From assembly GCA_958299035.1 (NCBI GenBank), contig CATQJL010000001.1:47370444-47434443 (forward strand): a stretch of 64,000 nucleotides of DNA, written 5' to 3'. A program made the translations under genes and the position numbers. The notes under the pieces were generated by a model. It was not told the origin of the DNA. It was given only the letters and a program-made list of their open reading frames with translations, and made no database searches. Source of the stretch: Cylicocyclus nassatus. Taxonomy: Eukaryota; Nematoda; Chromadorea; Rhabditida; Strongylidae. Below, one piece after another: positions 1 through 11,314 of the stretch (position 1 is the first letter of the stretch; the number at the start of each line of letters is the position of its first letter).

Positions 1-278
1 ATCACAGAAAACCGGGTACAGTTTTCAAAAATCTAAAGCTCTGTAGAAAAGAGTATGTTTTCTAGAATTTCACCCTCTGAGGTTCCGGAGGTCAAGAGGA
101 GGAAGGAGGGGTCGTTTGAGGGCTTTCATGGAGGGGGGTCGTTTTCGAAAGACTTGTGCCTGACCTCTTGTTCAACCCTGATTTCTGGCTCTCGCAGTTT
201 GGCCTGGATTCTTGTCCATCCACCTCATCTCGGACTCATCCCATCATGTAGGTCTTTTGCCTTGTTTCTCCATTGCCT

Positions 279-584
279 TTAAAGGCACCGTCCACCCAAA
301 ATGGAGGTTGACGAGATTATGATGGCATACTAGTGTGGGCTTCCACACTGGCGTACCCCAAGCTTCTCCGCAAAAGGCTGCTTCTGGAGAGAGAAATCCG
401 CTCCGGAAGTAGCAAAGTAGGCCACTTGCATGGTTTATCTCTCGCCTGCGCTTGTTGCAGAGGGTAACAGGATTTTTTTGGGGGTTTCGCGGCTTGTCGA
501 CTCCATAATCGGAATCAGGGCTTTTAGAAGGCCTGAAGGCGAAAAAACATTGAATTCGAGATTTTGGGTGGACGGTGCCTTTAA
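279..584. mobile_element. TTAA-flanked foldback MITE
   Basis: Terminal inverted repeats begin AGGCACCGTCCACCCAAAAT and are flanked by TTAA at 279-282 and 581-584. No transposase frame is present. The same element sits at the matching place in copy B (35,620-35,953), so this insertion predates the duplication. Open frames across it are by-products of its inverted structure. Confidence 0.8.
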
Positions 585-855
585 GATCAAATCTGCTGTA
601 GCTCGCAATCAAGTATATAAGCAAAGTAAGAAGTGGTATGAGATAACACAAAATTGCGTCATTTCGTCACCTGTTCTGTGAGCGGAATCAAATGATGCTT
701 GGCTTAGAGAAATTTGGTTCCGCGCGGCTGGATAAAGGCACGGTCGAGACGATAGAATTGGCAGTGCAGAGTGCTAGTTGGCCATGTACCCGGGACGAGA
801 AGCGCAGGCTCAGTGTCATGGAAGCAAGGATGCGATGGAAGTTAGGAGTCACCCT

Positions 856-1175
856 CTCAGACAATCGCCGGGGGCAGGCGGGCACCGGAAAAATAGATTG
901 CTGATCTCCCGCACCCCGCTCGCGGATTTTTTGGAGAGCAATCAGGACTTTTCGGAAGGCCGCTTGCTGAGTTCTCGATTCCTCAGAGATTCAGCAATAT
1001 ATCTGCAAAAGATAAGAGCGAAAAAAAATTCAACAGGCGGTCTCTCAAAAATCCGCTGACTCAGCAAGCGGTCTTCCGAAAAGTCCTGATTGCTTTCCAA
1101 AAAATCCGCGAGCGGGGTGCGAGAGATCAGCAATCTATTCTTCCGGTGCCCGCCTGCCCCCGGCGATTGTCTGAG
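856..1175. mobile_element. Foldback MITE with CTCAGACA termini, only in copy A
   Basis: The arms, about 130 bp each, read CTCAGACAATCGCCGGGGGC inward from both ends and enclose a short AT-rich loop near 985-1,045. The matching place in copy B (near 36,385) reads straight through from GAGTCAC to CTGAAACACTAC without the element. It shares its terminal CTCAGACA with the element at 7,331-7,666. It is non-coding. Confidence 0.8.
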
Positions 1176-1568
1176 CTGAAGCACTACATCTGCAATGAAG
1201 TATACGATCCGAGATAGAAGTAGCTACATGATCAAAGAGGAAGAAAACAACTTACAATGGTATGGGCGTGTGCGCAGAAAAGAAAAAAGTCTTGCACTTT
1301 ATTCACTTCACTCGTTACACTTTGCTGTAGTGATCTCGCTTAAACTCCTTCTTCTCTTGTGCTACAATCTGGAGCACTCAAAGTTCGGGGTTCAAGAGGA
1401 GCGTGTTTCAATCAAACTCTCCAGTCCCGTCAGATTTGAAAGAGAAATCGTGAAAATTCAGTATGTTAATGGAGATACATAGCGTACTTCGCACCTTTGT
1501 GTCAGCTCGCCATTTTAGGAACAAGTTTGTTTCAAATGGTTTCTATGTAGCTCACCCATAGTTCTTTC

Positions 1569-1828
1569 TATCGTCGCCTCCCCGGCGTACGTTGGGCAGA
1601 GCTTTTGCGGACATGTCAACACGTTGGTGAACTTGTCAAGCCTCTACTTCAAAGCATGGTTCTTTGTACTCTCTAACCTTCCACGTTTATAAGCTGTTGT
1701 CACACGTGGCAGGGTGGTAGCGAGAGATCACAAAAAACAATGCCTCGTAGTAGAGGGTTAACAAGTTCACCAACGTGTTGAAATATCCGCAAAATCTCCG
1801 CTCAACGTACACCGGGGAGACGACGATA
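1569..1828. mobile_element. TA-flanked MITE, only in copy A
   Basis: Inverted ends TCGTCGCCTCCCCGG / CCGGGGAGACGACGA are flanked by TA at 1,569-1,570 and 1,827-1,828, which suits the Tc1/mariner superfamily. Further inward both arms contain AACACGTTGGTGAACTTGT-like sequence. Copy B near 36,829 reads TTCTAATAAATTGC with no insertion. There is no coding capacity. Confidence 0.8.
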
Positions 1829-2848
1829 ACAAATTGCTGACTATCAAAAATTTCGTTGTAACATTTGAAAGTGCAAATCTGCTTTTCACTCGGAAATTGT
1901 CAATAATCCGCGTCACGCCACAGTCTTAGGGGTTCATGGACATCAGAAAAATGTGCCACCCTACCGTAGGGTGGGAGACACAGTGCGAGTTACTGTAGGC
2001 AGAATGTTAGGAATGTTTGAAATTTTGTCCGAAGGTTATTCGGCGTGCTGCTTACAATGTCCCAAATTGAACCTGTCTATTTGCAATATAACTACCACCC
2101 AGGAAAGCTATCGCAAATTATATACCACAGGACCAGCGTTCAATTAACATAATCGCGGGTTACGGGGATAATTTTCAACAATTATAAGCGGTGTTGCAAC
2201 CCGGATCATTAGAACATTTCTTACATGCACTACTTCTTTACAAACAGGTGCATGCATGAATTATTGCTATGATGACACTTGGCGAGAACAATACAGTACA
2301 TTCGGTTTTCAGAGTGGTTTTCGATAGGAAATACCTTTTTAGGTTGTTAATAAGATCTACTGGGGTGGTCTCTTACCAAAAGATTGTTTTAATCAACCTG
2401 TTGCTCTAACGCCACTATCAAAGCTGGGACCACTAGGATTGACACCTGCAGTTACAGCTCAGATAACTCCACTAATCTTGCCCTCATCATTCAAGAGATG
2501 AATTGGAGGAGGTTTCATGTCGCTGCTATTAAGAACTTTTGCAATTCTCTTTTTGGCGCCCTTCTAATGGGTCAATGTATCTTTTACTCACCTGCTCTGC
2601 TGTTTCCACCCTAGCTACCATATTATACTCAGCGAGCCTCAGTCCAGCACATACGTTTGCATAGCACTTCTGGCGGCGAGAACAAGCTAAAATTTACTTT
2701 TGATGGCGAATAGGGCACTTTTTATGGAACACGATATTTCACAACGTTGAGCATAGCACTTCTGACGTGAGAATAAGCTAAAATAAGCATATGGAGTAGA
2801 TATCAAGTGTAGATCTATGAGGAACAACATATTGAATGCCTTAGTTAT
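1829..2848. other. Non-coding duplicated sequence
   Basis: About 1 kb with no convincing exon on either strand. It aligns along its length with 36,830-38,447. The open frames here are short and not conserved between the two copies, which argues against a gene. Confidence 0.6.
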
Positions 2849-3231
2849 TTGCGCTTTACTAGATTGTATGTCTCCTTTTTGTAAAACCTTGGCATGTTTT
2901 GTAGATATTGTTCAATTTTCTTTAAGCCGTAACAGGTTTTTAAAGGAACACTTTATTTACTGCCCGACGTTTCGGCTGAATGCCGTCTTCAGGGGTCTGA
3001 AAGTGAGTCAATCACTCATAAATCAAACGATCTAGACCACCAGACACTTTCTCCAAACCGTATACTTGACTCATCTATTGTGACGCAGATAAGTTCTCAA
3101 GTTGAACAGCTTACCAAGTGTTCCTGGTGAGGAGCGTAAGGATGTCAGCTCTCTCTCACGGTCGCCCACAGTGAATGATGACAAAATGAGCGGTTCGATA
3201 AAGTACGACACGCTTATATAGTGTAGGCTAC

Positions 3232-3705
3232 TCATAGCTCGCAAAATGGTAAAAACGGCTTCAGATCACTAGTGATAGACAAATGTTCGTTCTTGCTGTT
3301 CATTTTAGGATTACGAACAAGTATGAAAGAAGCCTCTAACGCTTTTCGAGCAGCAATACGTTCTTCGACGGCCAAAATGCAACACTGGACTTCAAAATCA
3401 TCTCCTCCATGGTCCTCTTTTCTGTGTTTCCCAAGAGGGCTTACGAGACTCTGTCTTCTCTTACTGGCCAGATGTTCGCTGACACGTACTTGAAGTGGTC
3501 GACCAGTTTCGCCTATGTAAATGGCATGGCATATCTTACACTCTAACTGATAAATCACTCCGCATTTTGAACAGTCTCCTAATCTCTCATCTGTGCAAAC
3601 AACGCAATTTTGCATCACGCATTGTCTGTCATACAACCTATTACGGACCAGTTGTTTTTTGATGTTGTCTTGGGGTATGTTCACAAGAACAACATCATCC
3701 GCCAA
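3232..3705 (-). pseudogene. GIY-YIG endonuclease fragment of a Penelope-like element (left arm)
   Basis: A 157-residue frame. Its middle part contains paired cysteines (CVVC, CSKC, CKIC) leading into GVIYQL and then AIYIGETGR, the GIY and YIG halves of a GIY-YIG nuclease. A basic stretch (SEHLASKRR) and HRKEDHGGDDF follow. In Penelope-like elements this domain sits at the C-terminus of the polyprotein and nicks target DNA. The N-terminal reverse transcriptase is absent, so the copy is 5'-truncated. About 36 residues at the N-terminus are not shared with the right-arm copy, so this arm retains slightly more of the element. The methionine start is arbitrary. Confidence 0.8.
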
Positions 3706-3734
3706 TTGCGCTTGTATTAGACATTGCTTTCAAG

Positions 3735-4098
3735 CACAGATGAGAGATTAGGAGACTGTTCAAAATGCGGAGTGATTTATCAGTTAGAGTGTAAGATATG
3801 CCATGCCATTTACATAGGCGAAACTGGTCGACCACTTCATGTACGTGTCAGCGAACATCTGGCCAGTAAGAGAAGACAGAGTCTCGTAAGCCCTCTTGGG
3901 AAACACAGAAAAGAGGACCATGGAGGAGATGATTTTGAAGTCCAGTGTTGCATTTTGGCCGTCGAAGAACGTATTGCTGCTCGAAAAGCGTTAGAGGCTT
4001 CTTTCATACTTGCTCGTAATCCTAAAATGAACAGCAAGAACGAACATTTGTCTATCACTAGTGATCTGAAGCCGTTTTTACCATTTTGCGAGCTATGA
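3735..4098 (+). pseudogene. GIY-YIG endonuclease fragment of a Penelope-like element (right arm)
   Basis: This is the mirror copy of the frame at 3,232-3,705, open from upstream of 3,735 to a stop at 4,098. The proteins differ at only about two positions over the shared ~120 residues (for example RPLH here and RPLQ in the other arm). The cysteine pairs and the YIG-containing motif are intact. Element homology begins at the CACAGATGAG shared with the left arm, so the first methionine upstream (3,724) lies outside it. It is a truncated retroelement end, not a host gene. Confidence 0.8.
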
Positions 4099-4434
4099 GT
4101 AGCCTACACTATATAAGCGTGTCGTACTTTATCGAACCGCTCATTTTGTCATCATTCACTGTGGGCGACCGTGAGAGAGAGCTGACATCCTTACGCTCCT
4201 CACCAGGAACACTTGGTAAGCTGTTCAACTTGAGAACTTATCTGCGTCACAATAGATGAGTCAAGTATACGGTTTGGAGGAAGTGTCTGGTGGTCTAGAT
4301 CGTTTGATTTATGAGTGATTGACTCACTTTCAGACCCCTGAAGACGGCATTCAGCCGAAACGTCGGGCAGTAAATAAAGTGTTCCTTTAAAAACCTGTTA
4401 CGGCTTAAAGAAAATTGAACAATTGCGCTTTACT

Positions 4435-6007
4435 GTTTTTTTTCCTTACATGGTTTTTATCGCATGGCAAAAATCGGAATTACCGCACCTGTGGAAGAGT
4501 GTGAGAGGTTTTGTTAGGCATGCTCAACGGGCGAAAATCCTCTTTGAAAAGAAAACAGAGTGCTTTGCACGGGGACCACAGAAAACGGAACGAACTTATA
4601 TTAGGTCACAAAAGCCATGTCTCTTTACATCACAGCTTTCATTACTCAGAATGAGAGTTGGAAGTCTCCGTTTATATGCATGAAATGGAAGTCGTACGCC
4701 GAATGGCTTCCAAACTACTTCTACCAAAACTCTCGGAAGTTGACTATTTATTATTGCAGAATTAGCTGGCGTAAAATCAACACAGATTAATCGTACACAA
4801 TTTGTTTGAAACATGAATTATTGCAAAAGGTCAAAATTTGTAGACTCTTCAGTTTTGGCAGGTTTATTTATTGTCCATAGAAACGCAAATCGGGGAAGTC
4901 TCTGCAATCATCATTGTCGAAAAATTGAAAGATTAAAAGATGAAAATGCAAAGATTCATCTTCGTTCTGTTCGAAGAACATTTGCTGGCTTCGTAATAAT
5001 CAATTTAAAAAAGAATAAATTATAGAGAAATTGGAACACTGGTGAAAATGAAACATTGATGATTTCTGCAATGAATTTATGGACACGACAAAATTCTGGG
5101 TTTCAGTCAGCCATGACAAAGCAGTGCGGGTTGCATATTAGATCAAATCCGACGAATTGTGTTTCATATGCATAGAAAAAACGTTTTTTACTGGCAGTAT
5201 CTGCAAATGCGGCTTGCGTAGTTTGGAGAATATATTCGCCTGTTATGACGTGCAGCTCTTTGCTGGTTCCATCGATATAATTGATAGAGAATATCAAAAT
5301 TACCGAAGACTTGAGAAAATATATTAGGTTGTCTCATAAGCCTTTTCACACATACGAAAATCTGCTTATCTCTGCTTTTTGAATTGGAGCTCAAGGGGCT
5401 GAATGAGTAAAGCCATGTGAGCTCTACAAGATCAAACTCTGTAAAACTCTACAAAAAAGGGATTGTTTCCACTGAACTCTGCAGCTAAAGTTCAAAAGTT
5501 CTAAAGAACCGACAAATCAAATCTCAGCTCATAAAATATTCTACAGACCTATAACTTCTCAGGTATGCAGTCATCAGACATTTATGTCTACATCTGCTGA
5601 ATTATTAGACGAGTGCAACAAAAAATTGAAAGTCTTGCCTTTCCCGGCTTTCCTGCAAAATTCGATTTATCTCAAGAAGTAAACTACTAGAATGCTGAAA
5701 ATCTACAGTGGCGCTTACAAAGGTTTATACTCTAGATCTGCTTGTGTAGAAATTGCCTGCATAATTTTTACATGCAAAATTCTACATTTTCGATTTCTAC
5801 CAATGGAAAAGCACAGTTGTACAAATTGCACATATGAGTGTCTCATGTTATTACATAGACGTATATGGTAATATGGTAATATATGGTATATGACTAGCGA
5901 ACCAGTAATCTAAAGCTGCTACTTCTAGGAGCGTTCGCTTCGGGACCGCCACGCGGTTCCCCGCTATTTGCAGTTTTTTGAATTAACGATTCTTTATATA
6001 TTCTTTA
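4435..6007. other. Gene-free stretch; one-ended mariner-like terminus
   Basis: The first ~650 bases match copy B (38,852-39,540). The rest is AT-rich. At about 5,324 the sequence ATTAGGTTGTCTCATAAGCC resembles the terminus of the mariner-like elements seen elsewhere here, but I find no partner end. I see no credible exon. Confidence 0.45.
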
Positions 6008-6870
6008 TATTAGGTTGTCCCGAAAGTTTTGTCGGTTTTTTCAAACCACTGTAAAACCACGCACAATAAAGAACTGAGTGAGTTTCAACATGCATTCGAT
6101 ACAGCTTTTCCTTCTCTTTCTTACGGTTACATTTTCATACCACAATCTTGTGTGCTTTTTTTGATGACTGCCAAAGTTCTCCACCCGTCAACTTTACCTG
6201 TTCAAGGTTAGGCTAATTTTTGAAAATTTCATTCCGTAGTTTCGAAAAGCGTTGAGTATGGATCAAATAGAGCAATTCTCGGACTAAGGTATCATTTCTA
6301 GATTCTCCTAATCTGCTAGCTTCAAAAAATTATTTCTCCGGAGGCCTCGAGTTTTGGCAAAGTCATGAAACACACAACTGCATCAAATACACGAAAGCTT
6401 TCAAAGTTTCTGCTTATTGAAACATGATTCTTACTAAACGTTATTTATGCAACATAACCAACTTTGATTCGCTTTGAAAAAGCAGCTTTTTGGAATTTTT
6501 GGTACTTTTACTTGTTAAACTTAATCAAAAAGCCGCGGTTTTTACCAAATAAATAATTATAACGGACTTGGTAAACGCGGCTCATGTAATCTATAATAGA
6601 ACAGTGTAGCCAAAGGTTTGCTTTACATAACATTTATCAGCGTTCTTTGGAAACTTCGGAAAATTCTAAAATTCAGGAAAGATTTGGCGTTACTGCTGAG
6701 CTGCTCAAAAATAACATTGCAAATACAGGGTAGATCGAAGAGCAAGTATAACTGTAAGAAAGAGAGTAGAAATCTGAATCAAATGGTACCTAGGAAGTCC
6801 ATGGATTGCTGTTCTGTGAGTTTTGGTGAGCGATGAATGAAACCGACAAAACTTTCGGGACAACCTAATA
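6008..6870. mobile_element. Mariner-like non-autonomous element with TA duplication
   Basis: Inverted ends TTAGGTTGTCCCGAAAGTTT extend about 29 bp and are flanked by TA (6,008-6,009 and 6,869-6,870). The length (about 860 bp) is short of a full mariner and no transposase frame is visible. Ends of the form TTAGGTTG recur at 26,822. Confidence 0.8.
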
Positions 6871-7330
6871 TATTAGAATATATGCTTGGGCAAGTTAGAG
6901 GCTCGTAAAATTTTTCTGCACAATGGATTTTTCATTTTTTGGACATGTGGATCCTTTTAGAGTTCGGATACAAACTTTTAACGCTTGCAGTGAATGTTCA
7001 AACACCATGCCTATCCGCTTCATATGAGATATCACGAAGAAATAGCATATTACGGCGAGAAATCGGATCCGAGAAGAATAGGAAAACCTCAAATTTCAAA
7101 TCAGTAGTTTGCACAACTTTGCATGCCGCTTGGAGAAGATTTCAAAAATTATGATACTGAAAGTGCACTTTGGCACGTAGTTCTCAAGTAAAAGGCGATA
7201 GATTCCTGTGGTTAAATGCGAAGATGCTCGAATACGCTGATGAACACATGGTAAGGGTTAGAGATCTTACGAAAAGACGAAAAAACTCTTAACTTCACAA
7301 GTGATAAATGCGTGCGGCGTGCAGTGTCAA
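6871..7330. other. Gene-free stretch between two mobile elements
   Basis: About 460 bases lie between the mariner-like element and the CTCAGACA foldback. Only short open frames occur and none resembles a known protein. I see no repeat structure in it. Confidence 0.4.
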
Positions 7331-7666
7331 CTCAGACAGTCGAAGTGATACCTCCGGCGAGCAAACGGCTCGAGTCTGCCACTTCGCGTTGTAGAGCGCT
7401 CCGAAGTCACTCATTTTGGTGCTCCGGTTCTCTCTCAAATCTGGCGCACCTCCGGAGCAGAGATTTGCGCATCCCGGAGAGGAGTCCTATTCGTTCACCG
7501 TGACGTCACTGACGTCACAAGCAAACGAATGGGACCCCTCTCCGGGACGCGCAAATCCATGCTCCGGAGATGCGCCAGATTTGAGAGAGAACCGGAGCAC
7601 CAAAATGGGTGAAATGGCAGACTCGCGCCGTTTGCCCGCCGGAGGTATCACTTCGGACTGTCTGAG
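7331..7666. mobile_element. GC-rich foldback MITE with CTCAGACA termini
   Basis: A nearly perfect palindrome with long arms opening CTCAGACAGTC and containing CTCCGGCG and CCGGAGAG motifs. The centre at about 7,500-7,519 is two tandem TGACGTCA octamers. It shares termini with the element at 856-1,175. It is non-coding; open frames on both strands are mirror images. Confidence 0.75.
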
Positions 7667-7840
7667 AAGTCAAATGTTTGAAGCAAGTAAAATAAGCTGC
7701 ATTATTTCCTCATTGAAATACGAACAAAGCAACTGGAATTTTACACAACGCTGCTACATGATCAATATCATGCTATGTTTACAGACAGGTGAGTTGCAGG
7801 CGATTGTGACGTTCGTACTTGCTCCTTTCGAAATAACTGA

Positions 7841-8464
7841 TACAGTCGAGTAGATTTCCTGCTTAATATAGTGTCCCTGCAGACGCGACAACGCTAGGGC
7901 GTCAATAAATGCCTTGCGAGTTCCCGAGCTGGTATTTTCCGTGTTTTCTTTGCTTATTTCATGCTTTTTAGTTGATTCGTTGTTGATGAAGAGGAAAAGG
8001 GTAAATTAAAGAGTAGTTTCTGTTTTCTGAGACGTTCTATCATCGCATATTCACAGATATCCACGTGGAAGCATTTCGCGTCAGCTTCCTGTCTATTTTT
8101 TTGTCATTTCCTTTTCTTCTGTCACTTCTTCTTTCAAACCTCCTCCTTCTTGTGAGGCGTTTCTTTGAACGCTAGTTGGCTTGTCTTGCAGCAACTTCGG
8201 CTTTTATCCATTAGAAATAGCATTTTAATCAAGTACTTCATATGATAAAGACAATAAGTCAATCGTAAAAACCCTTAGCGTTCAAAGAAGTACCTCACAA
8301 AAAAAACATGAAGTGACAAAAAATTAGACAAGAAGCTGACGCGAACTGCTTCCACGTGGATATCTGTGAATATGCGATGATAGAACGTCTCAGAAAACAC
8401 AAACTACTCTCTAACTTGCCCTTTTCTTCTTTATCAGCAATAGCAGGAAATCTACTCGACTGTA
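7841..8464. mobile_element. Foldback element, arms interrupted
   Basis: Ends TACAGTCGAGTAGATTTCCT and AGGAAATCTACTCGACTGTA are inverted. The left arm resumes at about 7,985 and mirrors 8,295-8,440, including CCACGTGGATATCTGTGAAT and GTTCAAAGAA. About 120 bp (roughly 7,864-7,980) sits only in the left arm. The corresponding part of copy B (about 41,270-41,300) has no such palindrome. Confidence 0.65.
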
Positions 8465-10142
8465 TGCACAATATATTGATCATCCCGCCTCCGAAGATTC
8501 GCAATATGGTATCAGGGTATCATTTGGGAATCTTGAATTGTTAATATCGAATCGAGAAAAAATGTCACAGATGGGACCTTTGCCCTCAACTGCCAACTGT
8601 TTGTGCTTGCATTCCTTCAAAAAGCTAGAACCAAGATTTTTACTATTTATTTAGCACAAGCACATTTTGTGTAAGAGTTTTCATACATCGCAAAGGGAAC
8701 ATAACTATTCAATGGAAAGACCTAATTTTTTCAACTTTAACAGAAGTGTTATATAGTGTTACATATAGAAATCTCTTCCAAAAACTATTATGATCCTCTC
8801 ACAGCCGATGCACAAAAAGTTGATCATAGCTCGAACTCAACCGCTTCCATTAGTGATAGCTCACTCAGCAGAAGCGATAGTGTTTGTTCGATTGTGATAG
8901 GCAAAAGTGAACAAAATGGCTTAGGATTTTTCTGCGAGTATCGACGCAAGCTTCGTTAGTTTGATTTTATAAACATTCACATTTCAGTGGTATTTGGTTT
9001 TTGCTAGTTTGATGACGACTGGGCTAGTCAGGTAGACTGCGCGCGGCCACGATGAATTCTCCGCCTAAAAGTTTTTCAGAGAAAGGTTTCGCAGGAAGTA
9101 AATTCCGCAAATGAGGGACCATTATTTGGTGAAAAAGGAAAAAATACAGTGACTGGCGATGACGTTGAACTCACAAAAACTATGATGAACATTCCTGTAG
9201 GCCACGATTTTATAGCTATCAATCGACAAATTCCTCCAAATTATGGGATTCAGTGAGAAGGAAAAGCGCTAGAAATGAGTTGAGTTGGAATGGAAGGTCA
9301 GTTGCTTATCGCACTCGAGCAAATGAGATATATCTAATCACAAATGATTGATGGCCGATCATTGATCAAATTTACATTACTCGTGCTAAGTTGATGTTCA
9401 GATCTTGACAATTTCAACTAGTATTTAACATAGCAACCTGTGTGTTGCATTTAAAGCTTTTTTACCCTGAAACTTCCTTCTAACAACGGTCGCTAGATTT
9501 GATAGGAGGTTTGAAATGGAAATGTAGGCCACCTTGTATACTGTATACCGATAGTATCTCAAGTGATGGATAAAAGCAGGATCGTTCACATTGCCTACAT
9601 TTATTTAGAACAAGACGTAGAGCATTATCTTACGAGGGGTTCAGATGTCCATGGCCAATCCAAACAAGCTGCATACCATGAAATCAGCTTTGAATGTCGA
9701 CTATAAATCTTTTTCCTTATCTGTTAAACACTTTTGTGGACGAAGCTATGAGAAAGTAAAAGACATTATTCGCTAGAATCGCGCATGCAGCGTTCAAATT
9801 TGGTCATACAGAACCACGTTCGGTTTAAGGCTGGGCCAAAACATGCAAATAGGTTCACATTCACGACAAAGCCGATTTTGCGATGACTGCCATTTCGGAC
9901 CAGAGCATATTTCGCATTATAGGGTTTGCGTAAAATTTTCTGGTCACTGATGGCTCCTGTGGTCTGAAGTGTTAATCTTTGAGAATAATATCAAAAGGTG
10001 TATACAAAAGTTTACTCTACCAAAAAATTTCGTGTATTATCAAAATCAAAGACTTTAGAAAGTGTGACCCACCGGTGGTTCATATTGTCCGAAATGGCAG
10101 GACGCGTATGACCCACCGGTGGGTCGTATTGTCATGCATGTG
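8465..10142. other. Gene-free duplicated stretch; palindromic ACCCACCGGTGGGT motif
   Basis: Most of it aligns with 41,340-43,190 in copy B, and no open frame is preserved in both. Near 10,066-10,125 the palindromes ACCCACCGGTGGTTC and GACCCACCGGTGGGTC occur 40-50 bp apart, followed by GTGTTAA. This resembles one end of the TTAACAC-type MITEs found further right. I see no gene. Confidence 0.5.
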
Positions 10143-10577
10143 TTAAAGTCAGTGTCTGAGCAAAAAGTCGATTTTGAGATTTAGCGAATACACAGAGCAT
10201 ATTCGCTGTGCTGAATCCGAAAACCCACATTGGAGAGCACGAAAACGCCGAAAAAGGGCTCTAACGAAGGAAGGAAATGTGCGAGTGGGCGGGGTCTTCC
10301 TCATTCTGAATTCGCGCTCCCTGCTTTTAAAAGTCTTCTCGGTTCTGATTTCAAACCATGCGTTCGCACCTGACCGTGGCGATTTCAGGGTGGTTAGCGG
10401 AATCAAAAAGATCGCTCCGGAAACTAGGAGCGGGAAAGACCCTGCCCACCTGCTGCTTTTCCCCTGCATTAGAGGCCTTTTCGCCGTTTTCGCGTTCTCC
10501 GGTTCTGTTTCGGATTCAGCATAGCAAATAGAACCGGGCAAGCATAAGATCTCTAAATCGACTTTTTGCCCGGATAC
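10143..10577. mobile_element. TTAA-type foldback MITE, present in both copies
   Basis: The left end TTAAAGTCAGTGTCTGAGCA and right end TTTTTGCCCGGATACT are degenerate inverted repeats of the AGGCAGTGTCCGGGCA family; the palindrome includes AAAACGGCGAAAAAGGGCTC. The partner in copy B is 43,194-43,636. Overlapping open frames on both strands (10,149-10,541 and 10,174-10,524) come from this structure and are not genes. Confidence 0.7.
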
Positions 10578-10909
10578 TATATACCTTCAAGTATTCCTAT
10601 GGACGAGCTAGAAGGGCAACAACACGCTCAATTTCGCAACTCTTACATACCATTTCTTCGTAATAGAGTTGCTTCTCACTTTGCCTGGAAAGGCTATCAG
10701 CAGATACAAACAGATTTTGAGTCAGCGTTCTATGCTGCATCGAATATTACGCAACTTGTTTGAAATGGTCACACCGACAGTTGCCATTCCGCTAGATTTT
10801 CTACCCCGTTTGCCAACAGCCAAATTTCAACAAAATCAGCTTTTCAACTTTTCCAATCCCTTGCTTTGCTTATACAAAGTATCCTAGACTATGTACGCAC
10901 CCTTTGATC

Positions 10910-11314
10910 TTAAAGGCAGTGTCCGGGCAAAAACTCGATTTCTAGAAAGTCCACTTACCGGGTGTTATCCGCAACGCTGAATCCGAAAATCGCATTGGAA
11001 GGCGCGAAAACGGCGAGAATATGCGTTTTCCAAACGCTACAATTCGAAATTCGACGGTTTCCGCCAGCTGAGACGCAGAGTCACTGCGGGACCCTACGAT
11101 TTTGATTGTTGCGTCATGCGTATTCTGCCGCATAGCAGGAACTCGAACAGGTCAGACCCGCCCCAAGGCGTAAGTTTCCCCACTTTCTAGTAGTTTTTCT
11201 TGCTTTGGGTCGAGCGTTCTGACCACGCACTTGCGCGATGTTGTGTCTGAGGAGGGCCACTTTCGCATGGCCCTGAAATCCCAAAACCCCCAACTTGCCG
11301 GACACTGCCTTTAA
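10910..11314. mobile_element. TTAA-flanked foldback MITE, only in copy A
   Basis: Inverted ends AGGCAGTGTCCGGGCAA / TTGCCGGACACTGCCT are flanked by TTAA (10,910-10,913 and 11,311-11,314). Copy B has a single TTAA at 43,966-43,969 in the same context (ATCTTAACATCTCTC), an exact empty site. This fixes the target duplication of the family as TTAA. Confidence 0.85.

Larger units (their letters stand above)
2849..4434. mobile_element. Penelope-like retroelement, palindromic double copy with 12-bp target duplication
   Basis: Two 5'-truncated copies of the same retroelement lie head to head: 2,907-3,596 (minus) and 3,735-4,423 (plus) are almost identical inverted arms separated by about 138 bp. Each arm carries a GIY-YIG endonuclease frame and a 3' tail with CCGAAACGTCGGGCAG and AATAAA. 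The whole block is bracketed by the direct repeat TTGCGCTTTACT (2,849-2,860 and 4,423-4,434). Copy B has the uninterrupted target near 38,848-38,859. So the palindrome entered as one unit. Only the C-terminal endonuclease end is present; no reverse transcriptase is seen. Confidence 0.85.

Noticed and set aside
10149..10541. Overlapping open frames of 130 and 116 codons on opposite strands
   Set aside because: They are mirror translations of a foldback MITE, and the copy B element does not preserve them.
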